This document shows, in pieces, positions 35,101-46,500 of a DNA stretch of 64,000 bases. A program made the position numbers and the translations under genes. The notes below the pieces were generated by a model, which was given only the letters and a program-made list of their open reading frames with translations, did not search any database and was not told where the DNA came from. This stretch comes from Larus michahellis (Eukaryota; Chordata; Aves; Charadriiformes; Laridae), in assembly GCF_964199755.1 (NCBI RefSeq), contig NC_133900.1, forward strand, positions 78,724,727-78,788,726, given 5' to 3'. Each line of letters opens with the position of its first letter. Position 1 is the stretch's first letter.

Positions 35101-38100
35101 GGCAGGTAAGACTTTTAATGAAGCTGGACATTTAAATCCCATCTGGGCATTGAGAATCATCTGGATGAGTGATGTTACAAAATATACTGGGATATTAAAA
35201 GCAAATACTGAACTACCTGATCACCACGTATGAAATGAGAACTAGAAAAGAATCCAGTGCTGGGCAACAAATCCAAAGTTTGTATCTAAATGACAGATAA
35301 TGTTACATCAGCGGAATGCAAATAACTGGCTTCCGAGTAGAAATGATGAAGGATGGGAAGTGCCAGTAGAGCACAGTACAGAACAGGGGGATAATTTTGG
35401 GAAAAAAACAACCACAAAACCGAGCCAAATCCAATCCACATTTCACTGCATACACTAAAATTGATGCTGCTGTCCCATCACATAAAGAACAAGATATACC
35501 GTGCCTCAGGGATACCAGAGAACATGGACCGTTCTTTGGTTCGAGACAGTTTTAACTGGAGCTGGGAAAAGACTAAGTAACACTGAACACAACTGTTTTA
35601 CAAAGTCATTCCCGACAAGCTGCGAGCAGTTTGCCGTAAGATCAACACAACAATGCTTTTGTTTGCTTTAGCCTTTTTTCACAACGCACAATGCAGCATT
35701 ACTTGTCACAGCCTTAACAACACCCAACATACAATTCATCATTTAGACTCAAAGAATGCATGTAGAAACTTCAAGTTCAGCTAGCTTTTTCTTTTGGATT
35801 TAGCAAAAAAATAAAACCTAAAAGGCACCAGTTTAAGTACTTACCCGAGAAAGAGTCCAAAGTCCAAGTTTCTGGCATGGTACAGCTTCCCTACATATCA
35901 ATAAATAAATAAATAAATAAATAAATCTTTCCTAAGAAAGAGACATAAAATTCAGCTTAGAAAACCACGAAATGAGTAAGCAGGAAAAACACCTTGGAAA
36001 GTAAGCAGGAAAATACCAGCGTCTAGTTGCCCTTTTCATAAGCACAGAAAAATTGTGGGTTTTTTTGGTTCAGAGAAGCGTTTTGCTGTAATTGAAATCA
36101 AGTAACCTTGTTACTTGTCCATCTCAGCCTCAAATGCTTCCCATATTATGTTAATGCAATGGTAATACCTTGAACTTCCCCTAAAAGTGAGACGTTGTAA
36201 GCTCTCTGAGAATCCCTCATGAATTTCCTAAGCTGAAACAGGTGCAGACAAGGGCTGCAGAACTCAGTTAAGAAAATGAGTCTTTTTTCTTAAAACAGCC
36301 TATCCATTTTCTCTAGCACCATACATATGTGATAGCCAGAAACTAGCTGCAAAACGGACTGCAGTAGAATCCCTCATGGCACTGAGAAAGTATCAGCTGT
36401 CTGGCTGGTGTTTCTTTCCCCTACACAAACAAATGCCACCTATTAAACAAAAAAACCCAAACAAACAGCACAAACCACCCACAAAAAAAACCTCAACAAA
36501 ACCAAATGCAAACCATCTTTGAAAGTTGTTTTTTTTTTTTAGCCTAAAACACCCTTGATCTCTTATTCCTTTCTCAAGGAATAACTTTTTATTATCATTG
36601 CTTTTAGTCTCTTCTACCTACTAGACTTTCTTGCCTGCAGATGAGAAGGACTATGTTTGTATAATTGAGGTGGACCCTCTCCTACATAACAGGAAACTGT
36701 TAACGTTGTTGCATTACCTGTTTTATCTTCTGCCACTATTGATGTACAGACAGTAAAAATTTCATAAAAGATGTTAAAAATAACAATTTCCCCTAGAACA
36801 AAAAGAAACAAACTTCAATAGTTTGAAATTTTTGCCATGCACAGAAAAAAATTGTTAGAAAAAAGCATAGTGAAAAGTTATAATATTTCTCTAAAGAATT
36901 TTGTGTTTAAGTCTCATTTGATCTTTGAAATGACTAGTTTAGCAAAATCAAGAGCTTCCTGAAAGGCAAACAGAAGGATCAGAATTCCTTGGTCTTCTGC
37001 CTTACCATACAGAAAACTGACAGTCATCGCTACTTCCTCCTCTGGAAACGTTAAAACAAGCTATAAAATTCACTTTAAAGAATAAAGCTGCTATGTACCA
37101 CTATTCCCATATAAGAGCTGCTGACTAGCACCAGGTGTACGGCTCCTGTATGAGGGAGTCAGTGGAAGCAGGTCTATGGACTTCCTCCGCCTCAATTCTG
37201 GAAGAATTCAGTGTCTACCTCTCACCTGGAACTGCACTCTTTTGCAGGAGGTGTGGAAGGAAGGCAAGAGGATGTGTCAATGATCACAAGGGAGAGAAAG
37301 CACAGCATGAAACTGAGCCTTGTCTTCTTGGTATGTCAATAGCAGACACACAGCTCAACAGGAAACCAGTGAGAATCAAGGATTCCCCCAGATTTTGGTG
37401 CACAGGAGCTGAGACTCCCTCCAGTTCCCAAAACTCAGGAGCAAGAAGCTACAGCTCTACAAAGAAGTCCCAGCCTGATGAAAGGCTTGTGTGATTTATT
37501 GCCATTCTCCTCTAAAATACCGTTTTCATTTGATGTGAGATGCAATTTATTACTTTATCTACTTAGTTAATGATTCATTTGTTAAAGTCACAGATGACTA
37601 CAGGTAACTATACTGCAGATTGGTACACATACTGATTTTAAATTAGTCTGGATTGCTAGTTTTCCACTACATTAATAAAGTGTTGGAAACTATTACCCAG
37701 AGGAATCCCTGATGAATTTGCAATTCCTTGGAGTTCTTCATTGAAAGGATAAGGAAGCGTGGCGGTCAGATGAGCCTGAAAGGGAAAGTTTTGTATGTTG
37801 TTTGTGTAAATTACGGCTATTTTGTTACTTAAAACAAACCTCTCCCAGTAGGTACATCCTTCTCACAACTGTTAAATTGAGTATTTAATTCCTCTGCAGC
37901 CTGTAGAACTTGAGGATGTTTGTAGAGTGCTTGGAAGACAAGTACATACTTAAGGAAAGTAAAAACTATTACTTATCAAAATATTGACATATGAGCAATG
38001 GAGATTAGCACAGTATCTTAATTATAGTTAGCAGCAATGGGCAGAACAGAGTGAAGTAAGACTCTCATATTGTAAGAGCTCAACTGGAACTGAGCTTGAC

Positions 38101-41100
38101 GTCAGTATTTAAGGGAATCTCTAACTTTCACATCAGTATGACGACCTGTATGTGCTACCTTTATGTCAACCCCACTCAGGCACATAGGCACACAAATGAA
38201 GAGTGGCCAGCATGACCTAAGACATAAAGATGGGGGACAGATTTGACCTCACGCTGCCTCTAGCGCTGCACTGTTTTCCCTGTCCTGATTCTACACCAAA
38301 GCCTATTTTAATCAGAATCAAATTATTTTTTAAGATGAGGCCAGGTCAGAGTTTCTCCTGTAATGAGACATTTATTACACTCTTCAGAACCTGATTTTAT
38401 TCTACTGTTTAAAAGGAGCTGAACATGGCAAAGAGAATTTCAGTAAAATGTTTTGCTAGGGTGACTAAGTCAGTAGCATACATGTTTAGCATGACTAATC
38501 CAAACTTGAAAAGATCTTAGAAAGAATTAGAGGAGGAAGAGACATGCGCATTTTAGGTTTGATAGTTTCAGAGTAATTCAGAGTAGGCAAGAAGGCAAAA
38601 TTTCACCAAAAAGGCAAGATTTTTATTCTAGAAGTGGAAGAAGTTATTAATTGCCAAATTTAGTAGCATTCTAATTGTGGTAGTCAGAGCGTATAATAAT
38701 AAAATAATTCAGCTGAAAATACTTACTATTTTGTTATCCACAATGTCAACAACTTTGCCACTGGGGAAGAAGGTATTTGCTATATCTTTAATATTCTGGA
38801 CCACAGTCTTCAGCTAAAAAGAACAATGGCTTTTATTGCATAGAAGATCTTGAGCATAAGAATTGCTATAACACTAAGAGAACTCCTTCACATACTTTTC
38901 AAAAAAACATTTTGCTGAAAAAATATGTATTTAACATGCTAAATATGGTGTTCTTTGTGAGGAAATCACCCCCAACTCCCCATTAAAGAGTCACTCCTCA
39001 AGCTTTATTCAAATAACTTTCTAAATTAGCTCTGACATGTCCCTTTACTAGAGAAAACAAAGTACAGGAAAAAGCCATCCTCGTCTCCTGCTCCTTTGAT
39101 CACATTTTGATACTCTGCACTCTTCTATCTTTAAAAATGTTAATTAAAAGCTCTTTGCTTAAGCACTGCTGTTCTTGAAGCCAAAAAGATTCAGTAAATT
39201 TCTTATAAAAGCACATACTTTCCATTTGCGACACATGAATGGCCACAAATAGAATTCCACTCCATGTGATCTAACTCCAAAGTACACGAGAGATAAAACC
39301 TTTCAGAATTTAAGGTGCAACCTGAAGCTCCGAACGCCCAATTACAGTGTAAATAGAATTTGTCTGGCTTTCAGACTTGGAAGGTCAAAGTCAGCAGGGA
39401 TACAGCAAAAATCCCTAGCCCTTTTCAAGAAATTAAGCCCTACTGAATTGAATTTTCAGCAACCTTCAGAACAGCTGTTCGAAGTAGTCTGAAATAGGCT
39501 CGAGTATTTTTAAAATGATTTCTCCCATGAAAACCCCAGTGCTGCAACCAGCACCCCTGAAAAGGGCTGGAAGTTCTGCTTTTCCCCCTTGCCATTTCGT
39601 CATCTCATGCAGCGTTTTGAGAGAAGCAGGGACGTGCAGAGGAGAAGGGACGCTGCCTCCGTTTCACTTACCGAGGCTGTCCTTTTGGCGTACTCCTCCT
39701 CCTTCATTCTGTATTACTTCATGATTAAAGAGCTTTGATAAATGAAAGCCTGCTTTATGCCACACCATTTTTTATGGCAAGCATCAGTGCCCCTATACTT
39801 GATGCTGCTAGCTCAAGAGTTGAACAGAAAAATATTTTACTCAAGCAATTATTTTAGTCTAGAATAATTTTACAAAAGTCAAATAGAAATATCTCTCCCT
39901 TCCAGAGAATTTTAGCACAGGTATTCCTTTCCAAACCTTTTTTTTCAAAATAAAAGGCCACGCACTAGTTTTATACCTGCCAAGCTTCAAAGTAAGCTCT
40001 GCATTTCATACCTCTGTCTTTTTGTCGTGCATCAAGTTATCCCATCTTTTGCTAGCAGGTAAATCAAGATTTATGACATATGTGGGTACATTCCCTTTGA
40101 ACCTGAAAGATAAGTACCAGAGTTCGAATTTAAAGAAGGCTTTGAAAAAATATTTGACAAAATAGGTGCTTCCCACCTGTAACTAGCATTTTCTTGATCT
40201 GCAACAGGAATAAGTTACAAAAAAACCCCCACACTGTTCAGACTTGCAAATCATGACTTTTCTGTAATTTGCTAGACAACTGAATCAGGTTACTTACGTT
40301 GGTCCTGAAGGAGGGTATGTTTTACTCCTGCACTCTTCTCCATACTGTAAAGACAGTGAAACATAACTACTTAGCTTCTTTATTAAATCACTTTATTATT
40401 CTAGCAGACTTAGTTTTGAATTAAGCCTTTAGGACTAGTCAGCTAATTCAATCCACGATGACTTGATAACAAAGGAAGAGAAAGTTTCGGGACATTGGAA
40501 AGGGTGCAGAACAGAATACAAGACATAGGGGACAAACAGCAACTTCCCCGTTCTGTCTGACAGACCTTCAGACAACCTGCCTAATATAGTCCAACGTAAG
40601 CACGAGTTGATGATAAATATACAAACCCCTTTTTACTCAGTGTGATTCAATACAGAGCACTTCAAAACCATATTCTTTAGACAAGTTCAGATACCTTAAA
40701 TCTCACTATGGACCAGTTTGTTCCATCCGTTCCATTCATAATCTCATTTTATAGCGTCTTTCATAATTATGCTCAGTGTTAAGCTTCACTTTGTGGCTGG
40801 GGCAGAGAAAGCACACTGAACTTTGGGAAAACTACTCAGCCAGGGGAATGAGCTATATACAGCATGACTTTATGTTTAGTGTGGAAAAGCACTGCTGAAC
40901 TGGTGCTAGATACTATGAGGGCACATTTCAGGAATGAAACTAAAAACTAGTTACCTTCATTCCTGTAAGCATGGCTAGATACAAACGAAAGTTTCAGAAC
41001 TATATTTAGGCACACTGTGCTTCCCCATCAATTACATACAGCATGCATATACATACATAAACGTATGCATATACATGCCACAATTATAATTGCATGTTTT

Positions 41101-44100
41101 ACCCAGTGAAATGGGTAATGCAAATGCCTACTCGCTGCACTTGTGCTTCAAGACAGTTGAGAGCAGACCAGATCTGGTCCCCGTGCTATCTGAGCAGATC
41201 AGTAAGCTCCTAAGAGCACAGTATGTCCCTCTAGGAAAAAGGAAAGGCACACATGCTATTCTGGGAGTCCATAAGAAGGCTCCTGAAGCACAAGTGTTTG
41301 GGAGACAGAACAGAAAGAAAAATATGTAGGGATCCTTCCACCACTTCCTCCCCCCCAACCTTGATTTCCAGTATTTATTTGGCTGTACTAATTAGATTAC
41401 TTGACTAGCGTGTCCTTACAATGCATTCTGGCTCCAGTAAAAACTGAGACATGATCTCTAGCAGCTGTGTGTCTGGGACAAACAAGCTAACTAATGTCCA
41501 TGTTCACCTTGGGCTAATCACATTATCTGTTTTTAATGCATTAATCTAGAAAACACAATGTCTCACAGAATGCCACGGACTTTAAACACTGGCATAATTT
41601 GTTACAACTGGGAACAGGAATTTGGAAGTGGGATCAGTTTCTGTGTGTTATCATGTGTTTTCTTTTCGTATTGTTTCCAGTAGCTGGGAGAAAGCATGAG
41701 GTGGATTTTGGTTTTCCTACAAGCGAGACAAAGATACAGGACCAGCAGCTCTGCGTTTCCTAGATTTTACTGTGGTGCAGTTACAGCCTTTGCACAGCTG
41801 GAACAAAAGGTCAAACACAAGAGGCCATTTAATTTTCAAATTGAGGAAGTTTCAAAACAAGGAGGGAAAGGAGGAGGATATCAGATGACTAATTAGGCAA
41901 CAAAAGTCAGAGGCTTCGTGCAAAGCCAAGCAAATACTTAACAGCATTAATGCAATTGTCTTGTGAAATTTTCCAACCTGCAATACTAAAAACAACCAGA
42001 AAAAGTGCCATTACATATACATCCTACTGCAATGGATACACAGGACCTTCAGGAAATAAATACTTTTTGTCACAATATGCTTCTTGCCAGATAAAGCCTA
42101 TTAAAAAGGTTATCCCAAATGGATAAAAATTCAGTTGATCTGTCAGAATAGCTCATGCATACACAGAGGAAACAGTGGCAACCAGGCAAACTGATCTCAG
42201 AGGATTTTAAGTGATGTTCCAGGTGCTAAATGGTATGTCACGCCTGACTCTCTCTCCTGAGATTTTAATCTTGTATTTGAAGTTATTTTTATCTTCCCAG
42301 CCCTTTGCAACCTAAGCCACAAAAGAGGTGGGGAAAGCGACAGTTCAGAGAAGAGCTAAGGGAGAGATACAGAGGAGAGAGAAAATGTTCCCTCCTTACA
42401 TGTCAGTAATTTTAGCCTTCTCACCTGTCTACGTATAAAGCAAGCTAAAGAAACCAGTAATCCCCAAAACAACCCATACACCTCCCAAAACTGTTCGCAT
42501 TGATTGAGATACCTGAGGAAAGCCAAGATTATTAACAGTTTCTTCAGGTAAGCTATTATAGCTTATATATATTAGTGTGTGTGTGTGTATATATATATAT
42601 AAATAAAACCTAGTATATATATGTTGCACATAAGCAACAACTTAAAAAGATATCAAGACAACCAGAAAACTAGAAGGTTTTGTTTCTGTAGGTTTCTTTG
42701 TTTGTTTTTTGTTTGCTTGATTTTTTAACACACACAAAGTTCTGAGGAGGAACAAAAAAATTGTTACCTTTTGCAATCAGCTAAAGACTAACTGCAAACT
42801 TTTCTAACAGAGCAAAAAGAAAAAAGACACTTCAACAATTTTCTTACAGCAACCAAAAAACCACCAGGCAGTTTCTATGACCAGAATGAAACAAGCAGCT
42901 ATGAAGTTAGTGTGGTGAGCTGTGTGGTGAGCGAGATCCTCCCTTCTGCACAGGCTTGACACTGGAAGAGGAACAATAAATGCTGTCTGAAGTGGGAGTA
43001 GTCTTCCAGCACGAGTTTCCGATGTGACAAACCAGAGGTGGTCTCCCAGAAAGAGCCAGCAGAAGCTGGCTACAAACAGGAGGTCGTCACTATAAATTGC
43101 TTTTCAAACATGCATTCAACCTCCTAGAAGGAATACAGCTATTCTTGAACGCTGACTATATGCTCTCTTTTTTTTTTTTTTAAATCACCTATTACTAGTA
43201 GGTTGCATATTTTGATTATCTGATGTACTGCTGACTTTCAAATTTAAATGTACATAATGATACAAAAATGCATGCTTGGCACCATAGGATAAAAACACTA
43301 AAAGAAAAAGAACGCAGTGGAAAAGAAAGACAGTATGTTATGGGGAAAAATGGAAATAATAAGAAAAAATGGAAGTAGTAAACTGAAGATTTATATTATG
43401 ACTGACTGTATGAAAAAAAAGTAGAGCAGAACAGGAACAAAATAGCTAACGAAGTGCCAAGAGGAATTTCTACCTGGAAAAAATAATCAAGCAATAACAG
43501 TTATTATTCAGTGCAGCAAAGAAAATTAATGCATGGTTTAATGATTGCTGAGTAACTATTTTAAAACCTAGCTTGACTTCATTAATATGAAATAGATTGA
43601 ATGTAGCTTGTCCTGTCTAACGAATGCCAGCACTAACACTTTCTTTACCACCCTCAACAATATTTCGCATGTGGGCCCTCTCTGACATCCTTCCTTAATA
43701 TTCAGTGTTTCTCATCTTCATATTTAAAAATAAAATTACCTCTTTGAGCTATGAAATACGATTCCATAGGTTAAAGACATGGCATTCAATCTCTTTCAGA
43801 CAAAATAACCTGTTATATTCAGCAGCTCTCAGTCTATGAACTCTGTGGTCTAACACATTTTTCTCTCTGCTCTTTTTCCCTTACAGGACGGTGCCAACGC
43901 AGCACTCTGTCCCGCTGCAGCAGTCCCAACGCTCTTCACCTTTCTGAACAGGGAAGCTGAGTGCTCTTGCAGTGCTGAAGCAATGGGGACTGAGCCAATT
44001 TAAATTGCAGTTTGGACAAAATGTTCAGTATGGTGGAGGAGGCCCAGCCGAAAGCTAAAGGGACTGACAGTCTGTACCACTGCAATGTAATTCATGGCAT

Positions 44101-45450
44101 CCAGCTTCCATGTTCTTTGTTAATGAGAAGAACCCAACCAGCTGTACGTAGGAAGACAACAATAGCTGCTCGTTCTTCAGCAAACTATGCATCCCAGCAT
44201 CTGAACCAAAAATAAAATTCCCAAGCCTGATATCTGGCTGCACAGCAGCACAACCTGCAACCTGGACACCCGGTTGATATTGTGCAAGTGCAATCAAATG
44301 CAAAATCAAGCTCTAATGATAGACTTTGCTGATAGCTGTCACTTTCACCCCTGCTCCACAACCGAGGAAGCTTTTGGATAAAATTCTGAAGGTGTTTTAA
44401 GCTGGTGCTGGCTTGTAGTATTGGGGGTAGATGGGATTGGGTGCACAGAAAAGGAAGGGGCATAATTCTGTGTAGTCGGGATGCGACGGGAACGTGGGTC
44501 ATCCAGATATCCGCAGTCCTCCAAAGCCTTTCCTGCAGTTCCCCCCTCTCCCAAAACCCATACTTGTTCTCCTGAAATCAATATAATTTGCTAGGAAAAG
44601 TCTTAGGGCAAACATGAAAGAATACAGGAAGTAGCGCGCTCCCTAAATATTTCAAGATACATTGCAAAAGAGTATTCTGAAATGCGGAGATGCTTAAAAG
44701 CCTGTCCTTGTCACAGAGGATGAGGAGACGGAGGAGTGCTTCCCTGATAGGGGAATAACAAATACATCAGGAATAACAAATACATCAGGACGCAAGAACA
44801 GCTGTCGACATGCCCAGGAGATGGAAGCCAGCCTGTTCCAACTAACTACCTAACTAACACCCCCCTCGACTTCACAACTCCACCAAAAGTTAAATACTTC
44901 ACTTATTACCTTACAAAATAATAATAAAAAAAACCCGAAGAAAACCTGACACCTCAAGCCCACCTGCTCTAGTCCCCTCCCCTTTGCTATAGCAAATACA
45001 GCAAGATTCAAAAGCATTATGTGCTTTTAGCAAGCCCTTCTTAACTTTCCTTCTGAAAAGCACTGCTTTGCTGTAATGTTACTATATTTATGTTATAGAT
45101 GATGTACATGAAACTGAACGCAGGAGCGAGCAAGGGCTTGTGAAACACACCCGATAAACACCAAGACTCGTTCACCGCAGCCGCCCCAGAGAAACCATTT
45201 AAAAGTCACCAAGTCGGTGAGGGCGGCGAGACGCTGCCTTAAATTCACATTTTCCTGCCTGGGGAAGACCATTTTCCCTCACAACCCCCCGGAGCCCCTG
45301 GGGCTCCCCCGGGAGCGGCGCTGCGACGATCCCGCGCCCCCCCACCCCTTCCCCTCAGGCCGCCATGTTTACCGGGTCCGGCGCCCAGACGAGCTGCGCC
45401 ACGACCAGAAGGGCTGCGGGCCCCAGCAGCGCCTGGCGCCGGCCCGCCAT
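29123..45450 (-). CDS. ASAH1: N-acylsphingosine amidohydrolase 1 (acid ceramidase), complete
   Basis: Lysosomal enzyme that splits ceramide into sphingosine and fatty acid; the precursor self-cleaves before Cys143. Fourteen exons join in phase: 45450-45373, 40344-40298, 40102-40012, 38813-38727, 37775-37697, 36792-36718, 35890-35845, 34400-34256, 33076-33022, 32830-32749, 32147-32016, 30598-30475, 29939-29883, 29212-29123. The product is 395 residues, the same as human. The first 22 or so residues are a signal peptide. C143 lies in [11 protein letters not shown], with R159, D162, E225, N320 and R333 at the expected active-site positions. Cysteines 31/340 and 388/392 match the known disulfides. 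N-glycosylation sequons occur at 173, 195, 259, 342 and 348; the usual one at 286 is lost (GGKNSGEG). Two CR1 copies lie in intron 11. The ATG context is good (G at -3 and +4). PCM1 is its neighbour in mammals too. Confidence 0.97.
30695..31590 (+). mobile_element. CR1 LINE, 3' 0.9 kb including ORF2 C-terminus
   Basis: It encodes the well-known CR1 reverse-transcriptase tail: [37 protein letters not shown], then [45 protein letters not shown], and [19 protein letters not shown]. The two parts are in different frames, with a shift near 31,035-31,050. The copy ends with ATGATTCTATGATTTTATGA. It is 5'-truncated and defective but the least diverged CR1 in the window. It lies in ASAH1 intron 11, antisense to the gene. 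Confidence 0.97.
31635..31935 (+). mobile_element. Second CR1 LINE 3' fragment
   Basis: It repeats the end of the preceding element ([34 protein letters not shown]) and ends TTCCAACCTAAATGATTCTG, GATTCTACG. It has its own 3' tail, so it is a separate insertion or a duplicate of a 3' segment. About 45 bases of other DNA lie between the two. The orientation is the same, antisense to ASAH1. Confidence 0.93.
35899..35926 (+). repeat. (AAAT)n microsatellite at an ASAH1 splice acceptor
   Basis: About seven uninterrupted units of ATAA/AAAT. On the gene strand this is (TTTA)n ending about 8 bases before the ASAH1 exon 7 acceptor (GATATGTAG at 35899-35891). Confidence 0.93.
36452..36510 (+). repeat. 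A/C-rich low-complexity tract
   Basis: A run of AAACCC, AAAC and CAAA words in ASAH1 intron 6. Similar tracts occur at about 18877-18975 and 28752-28825. Confidence 0.6.
40345..45372 (-). other. ASAH1: ASAH1 intron 1
   Basis: The longest ASAH1 intron, about 5 kb, bounded by GTAAAC at 45372 and CTTTACAG before 40344. It is AT-rich with simple repeats: a purine/pyrimidine-alternating ATACAT/GCATAT stretch at about 41030-41080, (TG)n(TA)n at 42574-42604, and a poly(T) at 43170-43182. A direct duplication of GGAATAACAAATACATCA lies at 44754-44792. No gene within it is recognised. Confidence 0.6.
42574..42604 (+). repeat. (TG)n(TA)n compound microsatellite
   Basis: Alternating GTGTGT then ATATAT, followed by AAATAAAACC and a second short TATATATATG. 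It lies within ASAH1 intron 1. Confidence 0.9.
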
Positions 45451-45610
45451 CCTCCTTCCCGGCTCGGCGAGACGTTTCCCGGTGTGGCTGCCCCACATGA
45501 CACCGCCCCGCCTGTCAGGGGAAGGGAGGAGGAGAAGGAGGCGGCGGCGGTAGGGCCGGGGCGGCGGCGGCAGGGCCCTGCCGCCGCCGCCCCAGGCGTA
45601 TAGGAGCTAT
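45180..45610 (-). promoter_or_regulatory. ASAH1: CpG island and promoter region of ASAH1
   Basis: Dense CpG and GC-box-like sequence (GGGGCGGCGGCGGC at about 45560-45573 and CCGCCGCCGCC at about 45580-45590, read on the + strand) surrounds the ASAH1 start codon at 45450. It extends into intron 1 as GGAGCGGCGCTGCGACG. The 5' UTR and start site should lie between 45451 and about 45600. A CR1 fragment abuts the upstream edge. Confidence 0.8.
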
Positions 45611-45611
45611 A

Positions 45612-45835
45612 AGGTCCCCCCCGGCGGAACCACCCCTTCTCCAGGCTGAACAACCCCAACTCACTCAGCCTGTCCTCACAGCAGAGGGCCTCCAGCCCCC
45701 CTGATCATCTTCGTGGCCTCCTCTAGACCCGCTCCAACATGTCCCATGTCCTCCTTACGTTGGGGACCCCAGAGCCGGACGCAGGACTCCAGGTGGGGTC
45801 TCAACAGAGCGGCGCGGAGGGGCAGAATCACCACC
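45612..45835 (-). mobile_element. CR1 LINE fragment abutting the ASAH1 promoter
   Basis: The + strand reads the complement of CR1: AAGGTCCCCCCCGGCGGAAC, TCTCCAGGCTGAACAACCCC, AACTCACTCAGCCTGTCCTC, then GATCATCTTCGTGGCCTCCT and ACTCCAGGTGGGGTCTCA. The element is on the - strand, in the same direction as ASAH1, and starts about 160 bases upstream of the start codon. The internal order jumps from the 3' end region to the more upstream part, so it is internally deleted. Confidence 0.9.
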
Positions 45836-45839
45836 AATA

Positions 45840-46350
45840 AATATTAAAAAGCTAGGGTGCCTTGTTTTGTTGTTTGTTTCTTGTGCTTTATGCAGTGCCC
45901 GAGATCTGTCACGTGTTTTTAGGCACACAGAATAGCAGCAAAACAGTCTTTAGTATCACAGCTTAATTGGCCGTGCAATTAACTCCCTTATAAAACAAAG
46001 CGGGGGTGGCAAGAAAAGGATGGGAAGTCCTTGGCAGATGTCTGATTGGAAAGGTGTATGGCATTGCAGAAACGGAGAAGCAGGAAATGATAAAAAGAAA
46101 TGCGTTGTTAGGCGTGAGGGCCTTGGGCAAAGGGAGGGCCCGCAGCAGCGCGTAGGATGGAATCGGCTCCCAACGTAAGCCTGGACTTGCACAAAGCTTT
46201 AAAGACCAAGGCAGAAAAGCATTAAGCACTGGGGGAAGAACATACCGAACTAATCGGGGGATTTAGGAAATGAGGAAAATTACAGCGTAACGGGAGAAAC
46301 CTTGAGATTTTCATGGAAGTGTCTTTCACAAATAGGAAATAGTGGCAGAT
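45840..46350. other. Intergenic, no gene seen
   Basis: DNA between two CR1 fragments upstream of ASAH1, with no recognisable coding or repeat content. Confidence 0.4.
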
Positions 46351-46352
46351 GC

Positions 46353-46500
46353 CCCACCCCCGGGAACATTCAGGGGCAGGTTGGATGGGGCTCTGAGCAA
46401 TCTGCTCTAGTTGAAGATGTCCCTGCTCATTGCAGGGGGGTTGGACTGGATGGCCTTTAAAAGGTCCCTTCCAACCCAACACATTCCATGATTCTATGAA
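46353..46500 (+). mobile_element. CR1 LINE 3' fragment
   Basis: It ends with the classic CR1 3' sequence: GGGGTTGGACTGGATGGCCT, AAAGGTCCCTTCCAACCCAA, then CATTCCATGATTCTATGA. It is preceded by GGTTGGATGGGGCTCTGAGC. A short, 5'-truncated copy on the + strand. Confidence 0.93.

Noticed and set aside
41027-41080. GCATGCATATACATACATAA and neighbouring inverted pattern, considered as a hairpin RNA
   Set aside because: The alternating AT/GC words make imperfect palindromes by chance; no stable precursor-like stem with a unique arm is evident.
44500-44581. EDCGYLDD peptide on the - strand, considered as ASAH1 exon 2
   Set aside because: The true exon 2 with [11 protein letters not shown] is at 40344-40298 with matching phases and splice sites.
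45217-45603. 128-codon + strand frame across the ASAH1 start
   Set aside because: Antisense shadow in a CpG island; its Arg, Pro and Ala content comes from GC-rich composition.
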